NCBI GenBank assembly: GCA_017552715.1
Contig: JAFZOW010000110.1
Coordinates: 1-49,234, forward strand
DNA length: 49,234 nucleotides
Source: Lachnospiraceae bacterium
GTDB lineage: Bacteria > Bacillota > Clostridia > Lachnospirales > Lachnospiraceae
Direction of reading: 5' to 3'
The position numbers were made by a program, and so were the translations under genes. The notes under the pieces were generated by a model. That model searched no databases. It saw nothing but the letters and a program-made list of their open reading frames with translations, and was not told the origin of the DNA. Of this stretch, positions 1 through 8,667 are shown piece by piece. The first letter of the stretch is position 1. The number at the start of each line of letters is the position of its first letter.

Positions 1-9
1 CGAGAAGAA

Positions 10-77
10 GCACACGAAGTGTGCGGATTCGAGATACGCACGGCGAATGGGTGGCCCAGAAGAACGCGAAGCGTTCT
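10..77. repeat. Short GAA-triloop hairpins
   Basis: Two perfect short palindromes with GAA loops are visible: GCACAC/GTGTGC (10-15 with 19-24) and AGAACGC/GCGTTCT (61-67 with 71-77). The stretch between them resembles the hairpin-rich spacer between the two tRNAs near the right end of the window (48703-48877), including the shared theme TTCGAG..nCGCACGGCG. I read it as part of an intergenic hairpin-mosaic family, not as coding sequence. Confidence 0.6.
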
Positions 78-105
78 GAGTATTGGTGCTGAAATAAACG
101 AACAT

Positions 106-134
106 AGGGCGAAAGCCCTGTATCTCTTTTTTTT
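106..134 (+). terminator. Possible intrinsic terminator of an upstream gene
   Basis: A 5-bp stem AGGGC/GCCCT (106-110, 115-119) with a GAAA tetraloop is followed, after a few bases, by eight T residues (127-134). The stem is short and the T-run is displaced, so the call is moderate. Confidence 0.4.
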
Positions 135-149
135 CGGATGTAAGTATTC

Positions 150-178
150 TTGACAATCCCCGGAGCGACGACTAAAAT
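150..178 (+). promoter_or_regulatory. Sigma-A-type promoter for the CAP-domain gene
   Basis: TTGACA (150-155) and TAAAAT (173-178) are separated by 17 bp. Transcription would begin near 185, which excludes any translation start upstream of that point and supports the ATG at 222. Confidence 0.7.
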
Positions 179-221
179 TTTAATCAGGTATATACATTAC
201 AGTTCAATGAGGCGTACATAT

Positions 222-1616
222 ATGATAAAACGATCATTCAATAATATCTCACAGCTTCTGTTCTGGATCATGCTTATAATGGCATTGATTCCGGATAATG
301 CCGTATATGCAAAGGATCCCTCTCCGGATCTTATTGAGATCGCGGATGAGGAAGTGTCCGGAAATGATGTTTCTCCAAATGATCCGGATATCCCGGCTGC
401 GGAAGAAAAGAGTATTCCGGAGCATGAGGAGCTTTTAAGTGTATCTTCGGAAACAGCTCTGGAAGACTGCCTTTCCTTTGTAAAAAAGCAGAAGCTTGAT
501 ATCACGCCCTATTTTTCCGATACGGAGGGGATCTCATATTATAAGATCGAAAAAAAAGAAAGAAAATATGCGACAGTCAGTAAAAGCGGAAAACTAAAGG
601 CGATCAAGAATGGCAGCGTTAATGTTCTTGCCATAGGACAGGATAAGACCGTTCTTAAGTCACTCAGTATTAACGTGGTGGCACCGAAGCTTACATTCTC
701 TTCCGTGTGCAACAGCTTAAATGACAGGATCGATCCAAAGGAAAGCCTTACGGATATTACTGTAAGCCCTTCTTCCTGGAGCACCACCACCCCCAAGATC
801 TGTTCGGTGGATCCCGAAACGGGAATGATCACTCCGCTGAAACGCGGTGATGCGGTGATTGTTGCTCACTATGCCTATGGGACCAACACGGTTAAGATCA
901 AAGGCAAACTGAAGATCAGGATCCCCGTGATCTCGGCAAAGAAGCTTTCCCTGCCGCTCAATAAGACAAAAAAACTGACGCTTAAAAAGATCCCGGATGC
1001 TTCCATTCCCGTAGAGTGGAACAGCGGCGATGTTTCCATCGCTACCGTGGATCCTGACGGAAGGGTTCACCCTGTTGCCAAAGGTACCACAAGTGTTAAC
1101 GCGCTTTATAACGGGATGTGCTTCAGCTGCCAGGTGACGGTAAAAGCTCCGCAGAAAAAGACCAGCGGAACCTTTAAGATCGATTTGGGAAACGGCAGGA
1201 CAGCGACGGTCACCGGTCATTATGATACGGCATTTTCGAATGAGTTATTCAGGCTTGTAAATGAATACAGGCAACAGAACGGACTTCCCGCCTTAAAGAA
1301 AGATGATGAACTGGAGGAGTCCGGATATCTGCGGGCGAGGGAAACATCCTATATGTTCTCCCATACCCGGCCTAACGGGGAAAGCTGCTTTACGGCATTT
1401 CCGAGATCATACCGGGCAGCCGGAGAAAATATCGCTGCAGGGCAGCCTACTGCGGCGGATATGTTCCGGACCTGGAAAAACTCGCCCGGACATAATGCGA
1501 ATATGCTGGATCCCAATTTTACCCATGCTTCCATGGTCGTATTCATTCTTGAGGGTGACAGCCATGAAGGCTTTAACTATGTATACTATGGAGTTCAGTG
1601 TTTTATCGGGAGATAA
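222..1616 (+). CDS. Secreted CAP/SCP-domain protein with bacterial Ig-like domains
   Basis: 464 residues. An N-terminal hydrophobic segment (about 10-30, ending near VYA) looks like a signal peptide. It is followed by an acidic linker and about three Ig-like modules of BIG2 type (roughly 86-310) with SVDPETG and TVDPDGRV turns. A C-terminal CAP domain (about 336-464) carries the usual signature residues: His in FSHTRPNG (381), Glu in GENIA (402) and His in SPGHNANM (424). The start at 222 was chosen because the promoter at 150-178 lies upstream of it and GAGGCG at 209-214 is a plausible ribosome site; 207 is an in-frame alternative. The protein probably acts at the cell surface. CAP proteins of Clostridia have few assigned activities, so the substrate is unknown. 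Confidence 0.85.
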   Translation: MIKRSFNNISQLLFWIMLIMALIPDNAVYAKDPSPDLIEIADEEVSGNDVSPNDPDIPAAEEKSIPEHEELLSVSSETALEDCLSFVKKQKLDITPYFSDTEGISYYKIEKKERKYATVSKSGKLKAIKNGSVNVLAIGQDKTVLKSLSINVVAPKLTFSSVCNSLNDRIDPKESLTDITVSPSSWSTTTPKICSVDPETGMITPLKRGDAVIVAHYAYGTNTVKIKGKLKIRIPVISAKKLSLPLNKTKKLTLKKIPDASIPVEWNSGDVSIATVDPDGRVHPVAKGTTSVNALYNGMCFSCQVTVKAPQKKTSGTFKIDLGNGRTATVTGHYDTAFSNELFRLVNEYRQQNGLPALKKDDELEESGYLRARETSYMFSHTRPNGESCFTAFPRSYRAAGENIAAGQPTAADMFRTWKNSPGHNANMLDPNFTHASMVVFILEGDSHEGFNYVYYGVQCFIGR

Positions 1617-1654
1617 ACAGAGTTCTGTAACGGAACGGCAGAAAGGAGGAGCCT

Positions 1655-2521
1655 ATGCTGGGACGGGCGAAGTGTAAGATCTTAAAAGAGATCCGTCAGA
1701 AGATCGCGGATGAGAACGATATCCCTTATGTGACAAGGGAGTGTACCTATCAGGGAGACTGCAGTGGCACCTGCCCCCGCTGTGAGAGCGAGCTGCGTTA
1801 TCTGGAGCGTGAACTGGAGGCGCGGACCAGGATAGGAAAGCAGGTGGCGGTTACGGCTTTATGTGCCGGGATCAGCTTTGGTTCGGCGGCTTGCAGCGGT
1901 CCGGGCGTAGGCCAGGATCTGGGAGGGGCTGCGGAACTGCCTCCGGAGGAGCTATGCCCTACCGTTTCACCGGATGTGGAACTGGAAGGTGAAGTGGCGG
2001 ACCCCGGCTATGAGGAGCTGGCAGGGGCTGCGGAATTCTGGGAGGACTATGATACGGAAAACGTGTCGGAAAATGCTGCGTCTACTCCGGAGCATGCATT
2101 TGACGAGCTTGGTTCCTTTGCTACCACTTTCAATACGGGAACCGTCAGTGACGGAGCGTTGTACTGTCCGCTCTTTGAAGCGCAGAGTGATATACAGCTG
2201 CGGGCATTGACTACATATCATTGGAATGGCGGAAAAGGGGCGGCTCCCGGCGAGATACGCATTTATGATGTGACCGACGGAAAAGAGGAACTGTTGGGCA
2301 CCTGGGAAGCTACGAGCCGGGAGGGGAGCGGCGTTGAGAATGTGAACTGGGATATATTCCCCGACATCACCCTGAAAGCAGGTCACACCTATCATATCAA
2401 AGATTCCGATGCGGCGAGCTGGAGTTATAATGCCGATTCGGATGAAATGGGCTTTGTGGAACTTTTCACCGATGACGGAGCAGAGGCCGAGGGCAGGTTC
2501 TATCCCTGTAACGGGAATTGA
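1655..2521 (+). CDS. Cys-rich N-domain protein with internal lipobox-like segment, function unknown
   Basis: 288 residues, with a strong ribosome site AAAGGAGGA (1642-1650). Residues 1-58 form a charged, helix-prone region with a Cys cluster (C30, C36, C40, C43) of the form C-x5-C-x3-C-x2-C, suitable for Zn or Fe-S. A basic stretch (RTRIGK), a hydrophobic stretch and then SAAC (Cys 80) follow; that is the pattern of a lipoprotein signal peptide, but it lies after about 58 residues of Cys-rich sequence. The rest is acidic linker and a beta-rich C-terminal domain (about 150-288). I recall similar Cys-rich N-termini on varied Clostridia and Bacteroidetes proteins but cannot name the family. It ends 7 bp before a radical SAM gene, so the two are probably cotranscribed and may be partners. 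Confidence 0.75.
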   Translation: MLGRAKCKILKEIRQKIADENDIPYVTRECTYQGDCSGTCPRCESELRYLERELEARTRIGKQVAVTALCAGISFGSAACSGPGVGQDLGGAAELPPEELCPTVSPDVELEGEVADPGYEELAGAAEFWEDYDTENVSENAASTPEHAFDELGSFATTFNTGTVSDGALYCPLFEAQSDIQLRALTTYHWNGGKGAAPGEIRIYDVTDGKEELLGTWEATSREGSGVENVNWDIFPDITLKAGHTYHIKDSDAASWSYNADSDEMGFVELFTDDGAEAEGRFYPCNGN

Positions 2522-2528
2522 CGGGATA

Positions 2529-3149
2529 ATGGAGGCTCCCCTTTTTCCCCTGCTGAGTATCTCGCGGCATCGCATGGGCATTGACGGCCGGGGGGTGACT
2601 ACGCTGGTGGCCGGTGCGGGCTGTCCGCTGCAATGCCGCTGGTGTATCAACCGGCGTCTGCTTGAACGGAATGAGGCGGAGCCTGTTACTGCCCGGGAGC
2701 TGTACAAGCGCGTGCAGGGCGATGATCTGTACTATCGTGCTACCGGAGGCGGGATCACTTTCGGTGGGGGAGAGGCGCTGCTGCAGGCGGCTTTTTTTGC
2801 TCACTTCCGTGCACTCTGCGGCGATGGCTGGCGTCTGTGTGCGGAGACGAGCCTGGCCGTGTCCCGGGAACTGGTGGAAACGGCTGCGGAAAGCATAGAC
2901 GAGTTTATCGTTGATTGCAAGGATATGGATGAAGCCGTGTATCATTCATATACCGGCGGGGATGAAAAGATTATGGAGGATAATCTGCGTTTTCTGCTTA
3001 AGCGGGTCGGGGCGGATCGTGTCGTTGTACGGGTGCCCCGGATCCCGGAATACAATACGGCGGAGTCACAAAAACGCAGTGCCGCACGTCTGAAGGATCT
3101 GGGGGTAACACGCCTGGATCTGTTTGACTATGTGCGGCCTAAGGAATGA
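2529..3149 (+). CDS. Small PflA-like radical SAM protein
   Basis: 206 residues from ATG 2529, directly after the stop of the preceding gene. The radical SAM motif C-x3-C-x2-C is in GCPLQCRWC (about residues 31-39), and a GGGE-type SAM-binding motif is in GGGITFGGGE. A DCKDMD segment and RVPRIPEYN near the end resemble pyruvate-formate-lyase activating enzymes. No extra ferredoxin domain is present, and no glycyl radical enzyme lies in the window, so the target is unknown. The adjacent Cys-rich protein is the obvious candidate partner. It is shorter than typical PflA (about 240-300 residues). The ribosome site is weak; translational coupling to the upstream gene is likely. Confidence 0.75.
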   Translation: MEAPLFPLLSISRHRMGIDGRGVTTLVAGAGCPLQCRWCINRRLLERNEAEPVTARELYKRVQGDDLYYRATGGGITFGGGEALLQAAFFAHFRALCGDGWRLCAETSLAVSRELVETAAESIDEFIVDCKDMDEAVYHSYTGGDEKIMEDNLRFLLKRVGADRVVVRVPRIPEYNTAESQKRSAARLKDLGVTRLDLFDYVRPKE

Positions 3150-3156
3150 TCGACGG

Positions 3157-3660
3157 ATGAATATAGTTTTGCTGGAGCCGGAGATACCGGCCAATACTGG
3201 AAATATCGGCCGCAGCTGTGTGGCTACGGGAACGAAGCTGCATCTGATCGAACCGCTGGGCTTCCGCCTGACGGAGGAGGCTCTTAAACGGGCGGGTATG
3301 GATTACTGGCCGCAGCTGGATTATGCCCGTTATATCAATTACAGGGATTTTCTGGGAAAAAATCCGGGGGCACGTATCTTTATGGCCACCACCAAGGCAA
3401 AACGGCGTTATACGGAGGTGGAATACGCTCCGGAGGATTATCTTATGTTCGGAAGGGAGAGCGGCGGCATCCCGGAGGAGCTGCTGGTGGGGAATGAGGA
3501 GCGCTGTATCCGTATCCCAATGCTCCCCGATATCCGTTCCCTGAATCTTTCCAATGCCGTGAACATCGTACTTTTCGAAGCTCTGCGGCAGCTGGACTTC
3601 CCGGGGCTGGAGAGTGCCGGCAAACTGCACCGGCTCAGCTGGGGGGCTCATGAACATTGA
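3157..3660 (+). CDS. trmL: tRNA (cytidine/uridine-34 2'-O)-methyltransferase TrmL
   Basis: 167 residues. It begins MNIVLLEPEIPANTGNIGR, the typical SPOUT-family TrmL start, and carries LMFGRESGGIPEELL and IPMLPDIRSLNLSNAV, which form the knotted SAM-binding site. TrmL methylates the wobble ribose of certain tRNA-Leu species. The ATG at 3157 is chosen because the family motif starts immediately there. It follows the radical SAM gene by 7 bp and probably belongs to the same transcript. Confidence 0.93.
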   Translation: MNIVLLEPEIPANTGNIGRSCVATGTKLHLIEPLGFRLTEEALKRAGMDYWPQLDYARYINYRDFLGKNPGARIFMATTKAKRRYTEVEYAPEDYLMFGRESGGIPEELLVGNEERCIRIPMLPDIRSLNLSNAVNIVLFEALRQLDFPGLESAGKLHRLSWGAHEH

Positions 3661-3669
3661 ACTGTGTAC

Positions 3670-3698
3670 TTGCCCCGAAATCGGAAAACTGATATAAT
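3670..3698 (+). promoter_or_regulatory. Sigma-A-type promoter for the MATE gene
   Basis: TTGCCC (3670-3675), a 17-bp spacer and a consensus TATAAT (3693-3698). The predicted RNA start near 3705 leaves a leader of about 36 nt before ATG 3741. Confidence 0.75.
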
Positions 3699-3740
3699 CC
3701 CGGATTGGCGGGATCTTCTTTGGAAAGGCTGCGATCCGGA

Positions 3741-5138
3741 ATGAAATATAAATTCTTTGATTCAGATCCGAAATTTTATAAAAACGTGTTCACCCTGGCT
3801 CTGCCCATAGCGGCACAGAGTCTGATCACCATTGGCGTGAACATGCTGGATAATATCATGGTGGGAAGCCTGAGTGAAACGGCGCTTTCCTCTGTTTCGC
3901 TGGCCAATTCCTTTATCAGCATCTATCAGATCTTCTGCATGGGTCTGGGGATGGGAGCTTCGGTGCTCATCTCCCGTTATTACGGAATGAAAAAGGGCGA
4001 GGAGGATACGGGAGATGCGGATCGGGCGCTGAAGCAGACCGTGTGCCTGATGCTGCGGCTCACCTTAAGCCTTGCTGCTCTTTTTGCCCTGGCAACGGCA
4101 CTGATCCCTGCGCTGATCATGAGCATGTATACGGAGGATGAGTCCATCATCCTTATGGGGGAGAGCTATTTTGGCTGGTCTGTCCCTACCTACTTTTTCC
4201 TGGGAGCATCCCTGACCGTTACCATCGCGCTCCGCAGCGTGCGGCAGGTGCGTCTGCCGCTCTTCGTCTCCATCGGTGCTTTTTTTGTGAACCTTCTGGC
4301 AAACTATACCTTTATCTTCGGTAAGTTCGGGGCTCCCCGCATGGAAGTGGCCGGAGCCGCCCTGGGGACCCTGATAGCCCGTATCTTCGAGTTTTCCATG
4401 ATCCTGGGTTATCTCTTCTTTGTAGATAAAGAGATCGGCTTCAGGCTCAGGCACCTTCTCATGAAGACCGGGTCGCTGATCGGAGAGTATTTCCGCATAT
4501 GTATTCCCGTGCTCATAAGCGATGGTATCCTTGCCATCGGAAATAATACCGTGGCCATGGTGATCGGGCATCTGGGAAAGACTTTTGTGGCGGCCAATGC
4601 CATTACAGCCGTTACACAGCAGCTCAGCACCGTGGTGGTGCAGGGCGTGGCTCAGGCGGGGGCTATCGTTACCGGTCAGACCCTGGGAACCGGCAAGACG
4701 GAAAGGACCATGCGGCAGGGCTATCTCTTTTTCGGCCTGGGCATCGGCCTGGGTACGATCTCAGCAGCCTTTATCGCCCTGGCCAAGAATCCCATCATCG
4801 CCAGTTATTCCGGTGTGGGGCCGGAGACCCGCAGCATAGCCGGTGAGCTGATGCTTGCCATCAGCTTTATCATCATATTTCAGGCCACCAACAGCATCAT
4901 GACCAAGGGGGTGCTGCGTGGCGGCGGCGATACGAAGATGCTGATGCTCACCGATAATATCTTCCTGTGGCTGATATCGATCCCTTTGGGATTACTGGCA
5001 GGGTTTGTGCTTCATCTTCCGGCTTTCTGGATCTATGTCTGTCTGAAGTCCGACCAGATCATCAAGACCGGCTGGAGCTTTTTGCGGCTGCGCAGCGGAA
5101 AGTGGATCAGGAAGATCAGTACCGGTAAAAATGAATAG
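3741..5138 (+). CDS. MATE-family multidrug/toxin exporter
   Basis: 465 residues with about 12 hydrophobic segments arranged as two similar halves, the standard size and topology of MATE exporters. Typical segments include LALPIAAQSLITIGVNMLD and MVGSLSETALSSVSLAN near the N-terminus and GVLRGGGDTK in the second half. It would use a Na+ or H+ gradient to export organic compounds; the substrate cannot be read from sequence. A TTG codon at 3705 is in frame but coincides with the predicted transcription start, so ATG 3741 is preferred. The gene has its own promoter and is followed by a separate promoter for the HD-GYP gene. Confidence 0.92.
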   Translation: MKYKFFDSDPKFYKNVFTLALPIAAQSLITIGVNMLDNIMVGSLSETALSSVSLANSFISIYQIFCMGLGMGASVLISRYYGMKKGEEDTGDADRALKQTVCLMLRLTLSLAALFALATALIPALIMSMYTEDESIILMGESYFGWSVPTYFFLGASLTVTIALRSVRQVRLPLFVSIGAFFVNLLANYTFIFGKFGAPRMEVAGAALGTLIARIFEFSMILGYLFFVDKEIGFRLRHLLMKTGSLIGEYFRICIPVLISDGILAIGNNTVAMVIGHLGKTFVAANAITAVTQQLSTVVVQGVAQAGAIVTGQTLGTGKTERTMRQGYLFFGLGIGLGTISAAFIALAKNPIIASYSGVGPETRSIAGELMLAISFIIIFQATNSIMTKGVLRGGGDTKMLMLTDNIFLWLISIPLGLLAGFVLHLPAFWIYVCLKSDQIIKTGWSFLRLRSGKWIRKISTGKNE

Positions 5139-5147
5139 GCTTAATTC

Positions 5148-5176
5148 TTGCCACCCCCGTAAAGCTGTGCTATACT
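5148..5176 (+). promoter_or_regulatory. Extended -10 promoter for the HD-GYP gene
   Basis: TTGCCA (5148-5153), 17 bp, TATACT (5171-5176), preceded by GCTGTGC, which supplies a TGn extension. It resembles the promoters at 28711, 36844 and 40597. Confidence 0.7.
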
Positions 5177-5207
5177 TTTTACATTCCGGAGTTCGGGGAG
5201 TCTGCTG

Positions 5208-7256
5208 ATGAAGAAAAAGGTTAATATACCTTTATATATTTTTTTGCTGCTCCTGTATATAGGCACCACGGGACTGACGTCCTGGGCGGCCAACAGTGGC
5301 GCTCAGCTGACGCTGGGGGGGCGGAGTGTGCCCATGCAGTCACTGACAGGTGTTTTTTCTTCTATGACCAATATCATGGTCTTTCTTATGGTGGTTTTTT
5401 TTGACCGCCTCGGTTATATCACCGCGCTGAGTCTTCTTCTTACACAGTTCCCTCTGATGTTTGTGGGTATCGTTATCGCGGGAAATGTACAGAGCATACC
5501 CGGAGTATTTACAAACCTTCTCACCATCGTAGCTATAATCCTGATCCAGCAGCGGAATAAAAGGATCAAAGAATACCAGAGCCACGAGATCGATCAGCTG
5601 AAAGGACGGCAGAAACTGTCCCAGAGGCTTTTTGAGCAGACGGCGGCGGCCCTGGTCAATTCCATCGATGCCAAGGACGAGTATTCCCACGGGCATTCCC
5701 AGCGGGTGGCGCTTTATGCCGAAAAGATCGCCAGGGAACTGAAAATGAGCGAGGATGAGTGCTACAAGGTCTATTATGCCGGACTTTTGCATGATGTGGG
5801 AAAGATCGGGATCGCGGACAACATCATCAATAAGAACGGTAAGCTGACGCAGGATGAATACGATATCATCAAGCAGCATACCGTCATGGGAAATCAGATC
5901 CTTCAGAGCATCAGCGAGTATCCGTTTCTCAGCGTCGGTGCGCATTATCATCATGAAAGATACGATGGCACGGGTTATCCCCAGGGGCTCATGGGGGAGG
6001 AGATCCCCGAGATCGCCCGTATAATTTCCGTTGCCGATTCCTATGATGCCATGACATCTACCCGGAGCTACCGGGAAGCGATCCCCCAGCAGCTGGTGAG
6101 AGAGGAGATCGTGAAAGGCTCCGGAACCCAGTTTGATCCGAAGATCGCCCGGGTCATGCAGCACCTTATCGATAACGATATGAATTACAGGCTGCGGGAG
6201 AAAAGCACGGGAAAAAGAAGTTCAAAGAATGAACTTCATTGTGATGCCTACCGCAGCGATAATCTGGACGGTTTTGTGGTGATGCCCTGTTCTCTGCGTA
6301 TGCAGTTTAACTATGCTGCGGAAGGTGAGGGGGATCAGGGGCCGGTATTTCTTCTGTACGATTCTATGGATGGTTTCCTTCATGAAACGGAGAAGGCTGC
6401 CCGTGAACTGAATTATTTTGAATTCGGGGAGATACATGTTGACGGGACGGTCAGCGGAGAAGGGATACGTGCCTTAAAGACCACGAAGACGGTCAAGGAA
6501 GGCAGCCGGGAAAGCGAGCGCAACGATGGGACTTATGTGGTCGAGCTGGTGAAGCGCAGAGATCATATGCGTGTACGCATCGATGACGGGGCCGTGATCA
6601 CGGAACATATCATAGCGCTGCCCGACAGCTCCCGCTACGTATACGTGGCCCTTACCGGAGAGCATTGCGATATCACGGAGCTGAACACGGACCGTTCCGA
6701 AACTCCGATTGCGGAAGATGAGATCCCTCGGATCGCGGAGGAAGTGTGTTATATAGACGGTCCGGAGGGAGATCTGCCCAGCATACAGATCGACGGCTAC
6801 CGTACGGCCAGCACCCGTGGAGTGGAGGTGGCGGATGGGATGCGCTTCAGCTTCCATGTCAGGAGCCTCCCCACGGCCAGACTCATCTGGCACTGCCCGT
6901 ATATCGTCCTTTACTATTCCCGTAACGGTGAGGTGAACGGCGAAGATTACCGCGAATACGCCCTGGTCCGCCTGGACGGAGAATTCTGGGAGGGCGGAGT
7001 TAAAGTGGAGAATAAGCTGGTCATTTCCAAGAATGATTCCTTCGCCGGCTGGGAATACTGGAAAGAAAGCTTTCGGGAAGGGCTGGAATGTCAGGTGAGC
7101 TTTACCCGGAAGGGGAATTCCATCATAGTGAACACGGAAAACCTTGGTGTGTTTGTGAGCAATCATACCGAGATCCTGGACGGAACGGACGAGATCTATG
7201 CCGCACTGAGCGGTGACCAGTGCGTTCTGACCGATATACGGATACAGAAAGTATAA
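5208..7256 (+). CDS. Membrane HD-GYP phosphohydrolase with duplicated unknown C-terminal domain
   Basis: 682 residues. Residues 1-115 hold about four membrane segments, then a short charged helix. Residues about 145-325 are an HD-GYP domain: HD pair H195-D196 in LLHDVGKIGI, H248-H249 and RYDGTGYP (256-258 is the GYP). Such domains usually hydrolyse cyclic di-GMP. The remaining 340 or so residues match nothing I recognise. They seem to be two related units, because YVALTGEHCDITEL (about 479-492) reappears as YAALSGDQCVLTDI (about 664-677), each closing a beta-rich segment. A GGGGAG ribosome site sits 7 bp before the ATG. The architecture suggests a membrane sensor whose output is c-di-GMP removal, with a C-terminal ligand or partner module. 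Confidence 0.85.
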   Translation: MKKKVNIPLYIFLLLLYIGTTGLTSWAANSGAQLTLGGRSVPMQSLTGVFSSMTNIMVFLMVVFFDRLGYITALSLLLTQFPLMFVGIVIAGNVQSIPGVFTNLLTIVAIILIQQRNKRIKEYQSHEIDQLKGRQKLSQRLFEQTAAALVNSIDAKDEYSHGHSQRVALYAEKIARELKMSEDECYKVYYAGLLHDVGKIGIADNIINKNGKLTQDEYDIIKQHTVMGNQILQSISEYPFLSVGAHYHHERYDGTGYPQGLMGEEIPEIARIISVADSYDAMTSTRSYREAIPQQLVREEIVKGSGTQFDPKIARVMQHLIDNDMNYRLREKSTGKRSSKNELHCDAYRSDNLDGFVVMPCSLRMQFNYAAEGEGDQGPVFLLYDSMDGFLHETEKAARELNYFEFGEIHVDGTVSGEGIRALKTTKTVKEGSRESERNDGTYVVELVKRRDHMRVRIDDGAVITEHIIALPDSSRYVYVALTGEHCDITELNTDRSETPIAEDEIPRIAEEVCYIDGPEGDLPSIQIDGYRTASTRGVEVADGMRFSFHVRSLPTARLIWHCPYIVLYYSRNGEVNGEDYREYALVRLDGEFWEGGVKVENKLVISKNDSFAGWEYWKESFREGLECQVSFTRKGNSIIVNTENLGVFVSNHTEILDGTDEIYAALSGDQCVLTDIRIQKV

Positions 7257-7292
7257 CTTAACGAATCATATATAAACCAAAGGAGGTACAAA

Positions 7293-7925
7293 ATGAAGAT
7301 CTATTCAGTCAACGACCCCGAATTCAAACCCTATGGCAAGGTGCTGGGCTACGATACGACCTGTCTCGTAAAAGCTCTGGATGAAGCCACCCCCCTTCCC
7401 GAGGGCGTTGAGTATGTGATGAGCTGTGCGCCTCTTGAGTATACCTGCGATTTTGGTGTGCTCCAGAATAATGCTTACGGCGGGATGCCTATCCAGATCG
7501 GTTATTGCAACGGGCATAATACAAAGCTTAACTGCCTTGAATATCATCGTGACAGCGAGCTGAACATCGGTTCCACCGATTTCATTCTGCTTCTGGCCAA
7601 GGCGGATGACATTGTTGACGGGAAGCTGGACACTTCCAAGGTTAAAGCTTTTCTTGCGAAAAAGGGAGAGGTTGTGGAAGTATACGAGACCAGCCTTCAC
7701 TATGCACCCTGCTCGGCGAAGAAGGGAGAGGGCTTCAGGGTTGCCATCGTTCTTCCGAAGGGAACCAACGGCGCTGTTCCCGCGCTTAAGGCCCGTAATG
7801 AGGAAGACAAGTGGATGACAGCCTGCAACAAATGGCTCCTGGCTCATGCGGAGTCTGCTGAGGCGAAGGACGGTGCCTATGTAGGCCTGACCGGAGAGAA
7901 TATCGACATCTCGGCGGATATCTGA
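7293..7925 (+). CDS. DUF4867 family protein (cupin-like)
   Basis: 210 residues. I recognise this as the DUF4867 family found widely in Clostridia, related in fold to ureidoglycolate-lyase-like cupins. Conserved-looking segments are GGMPIQIGYCNGHN, LEYHRDSELNIGS and LHYAPCSAKKGEGFRVAIVL. The His and Glu residues in LEYHRDSE and the later YAPC are the likely metal or substrate site. No reaction has been assigned to my knowledge. A strong AAAGGAGG precedes the start, and a strong terminator follows, so it ends a transcription unit. Confidence 0.8.
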   Translation: MKIYSVNDPEFKPYGKVLGYDTTCLVKALDEATPLPEGVEYVMSCAPLEYTCDFGVLQNNAYGGMPIQIGYCNGHNTKLNCLEYHRDSELNIGSTDFILLLAKADDIVDGKLDTSKVKAFLAKKGEVVEVYETSLHYAPCSAKKGEGFRVAIVLPKGTNGAVPALKARNEEDKWMTACNKWLLAHAESAEAKDGAYVGLTGENIDISADI

Positions 7926-7947
7926 GTTTTTCGTATTGATCCATAAT

Positions 7948-7983
7948 GATGACAGCGGGAATTGTTCCCGCTGTCATTTTTTT
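7948..7983 (+). terminator. Intrinsic terminator after the DUF4867 gene
   Basis: A 10-bp perfect stem GACAGCGGGA/TCCCGCTGTC (7951-7960, 7966-7975), extended by A-T pairs, with a 5-nt loop and a run of seven T (7977-7983). Confidence 0.9.
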
Positions 7984-8081
7984 GCGATAAGCACGCATGG
8001 ATGCTGTGCTGAAAAGTGGAGTTTGGTGAAATGGTGGAAGAAGGTGCGCTGCGAAACTGTCCGTTTTTTATGCTGCCGTTC

Positions 8082-8300
8082 GGAAATACATGTGAAGCCG
8101 CTCGCCGGTTCCGTTCACCTCGCAGCATTCTGTGGCCGGGAATGAACTATATGCTTTGCCCGGCACCGGTCGGGACGCTGCATCCCTGCATCGGCCCTCC
8201 CTCACAGCGCCTTCCATGGCGCTGTGTGCCTGCGGTATCTATCCCGGCCACGAAGCTGCGGGTTCACTCCAAGGCTACGCGGCTTTCACATGTATTTTCC
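8082..8300. repeat. Long imperfect hairpin 1 of the 8-kb element
   Basis: The left arm (8082-8141) and the right arm (8242-8300) are about 60 nt each and are imperfect reverse complements. The best-matching blocks are GGAAATACATGTGAAGCCG (8082-8100) against 8280-8300, and GTGGCCGGGA (8132-8141) against TCCCGGCCAC (8242-8251). The loop region contains a further hairpin around CACAGCGCC and GGCGCTGTG (about 8203-8226). Confidence 0.7.
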
Positions 8301-8395
8301 TTCCGGCGTAAACTCTGCTCAACAGCTCCGCAGCGGAGCGGAGTGAGACGACGACTGTGTTGGATGGGACAACGCTGTGAGACGTCCGGCTTGAT

Positions 8396-8667
8396 ACATG
8401 GGAAGCGGTAGATCACTCAGATACGCAGGAGCAGAAAAAAGCATGGGCCCGCCGCATTGCCGCAGCTCTTAGCGAGCGCGAGCGGCCAATCTCGCCCGAG
8501 GTACTGTTTGAGCGAAGCTCATGCACGATAGGCATGAGCGAGCGAGTTGCCTCGGGCGAGTCGGTTTAAGGACGCGACGTGCGAGCTTAGTGCGGAGGCA
8601 TCAGCAAGGGCACAGCTTGTTTTCTGCTCCTGCGTATAAACGAAAGATACATCACATGCTTCCCATT
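8396..8667. repeat. Long nested hairpin 2 of the 8-kb element
   Basis: Outer block ATGGGAAGC (8398-8406) pairs with 8657-8665. An 18-bp perfect block (8421-8438 with 8620-8637) follows. Then come CTCGCCCGAGG (8491-8501) with CCTCGGGCGAG (8550-8560), and finally GCTCATGC (8517-8524) with GCATGAGC (8532-8539) around a 7-nt loop. All four are correctly nested, giving a continuous hairpin about 270 nt long. Confidence 0.75.

Noticed and set aside
1303-1677. 124-codon + strand frame overlapping the CAP domain and the next gene start
   Set aside because: The CAP signature residues are in the other frame, and this frame lacks a ribosome site and family similarity.
8016-8411. 131-codon frame in the 8-kb element
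   Set aside because: Its sequence follows the palindrome arms, it has no ribosome site, and composition (Pro/Arg/Ser/Cys rich) is unlike real genes here.
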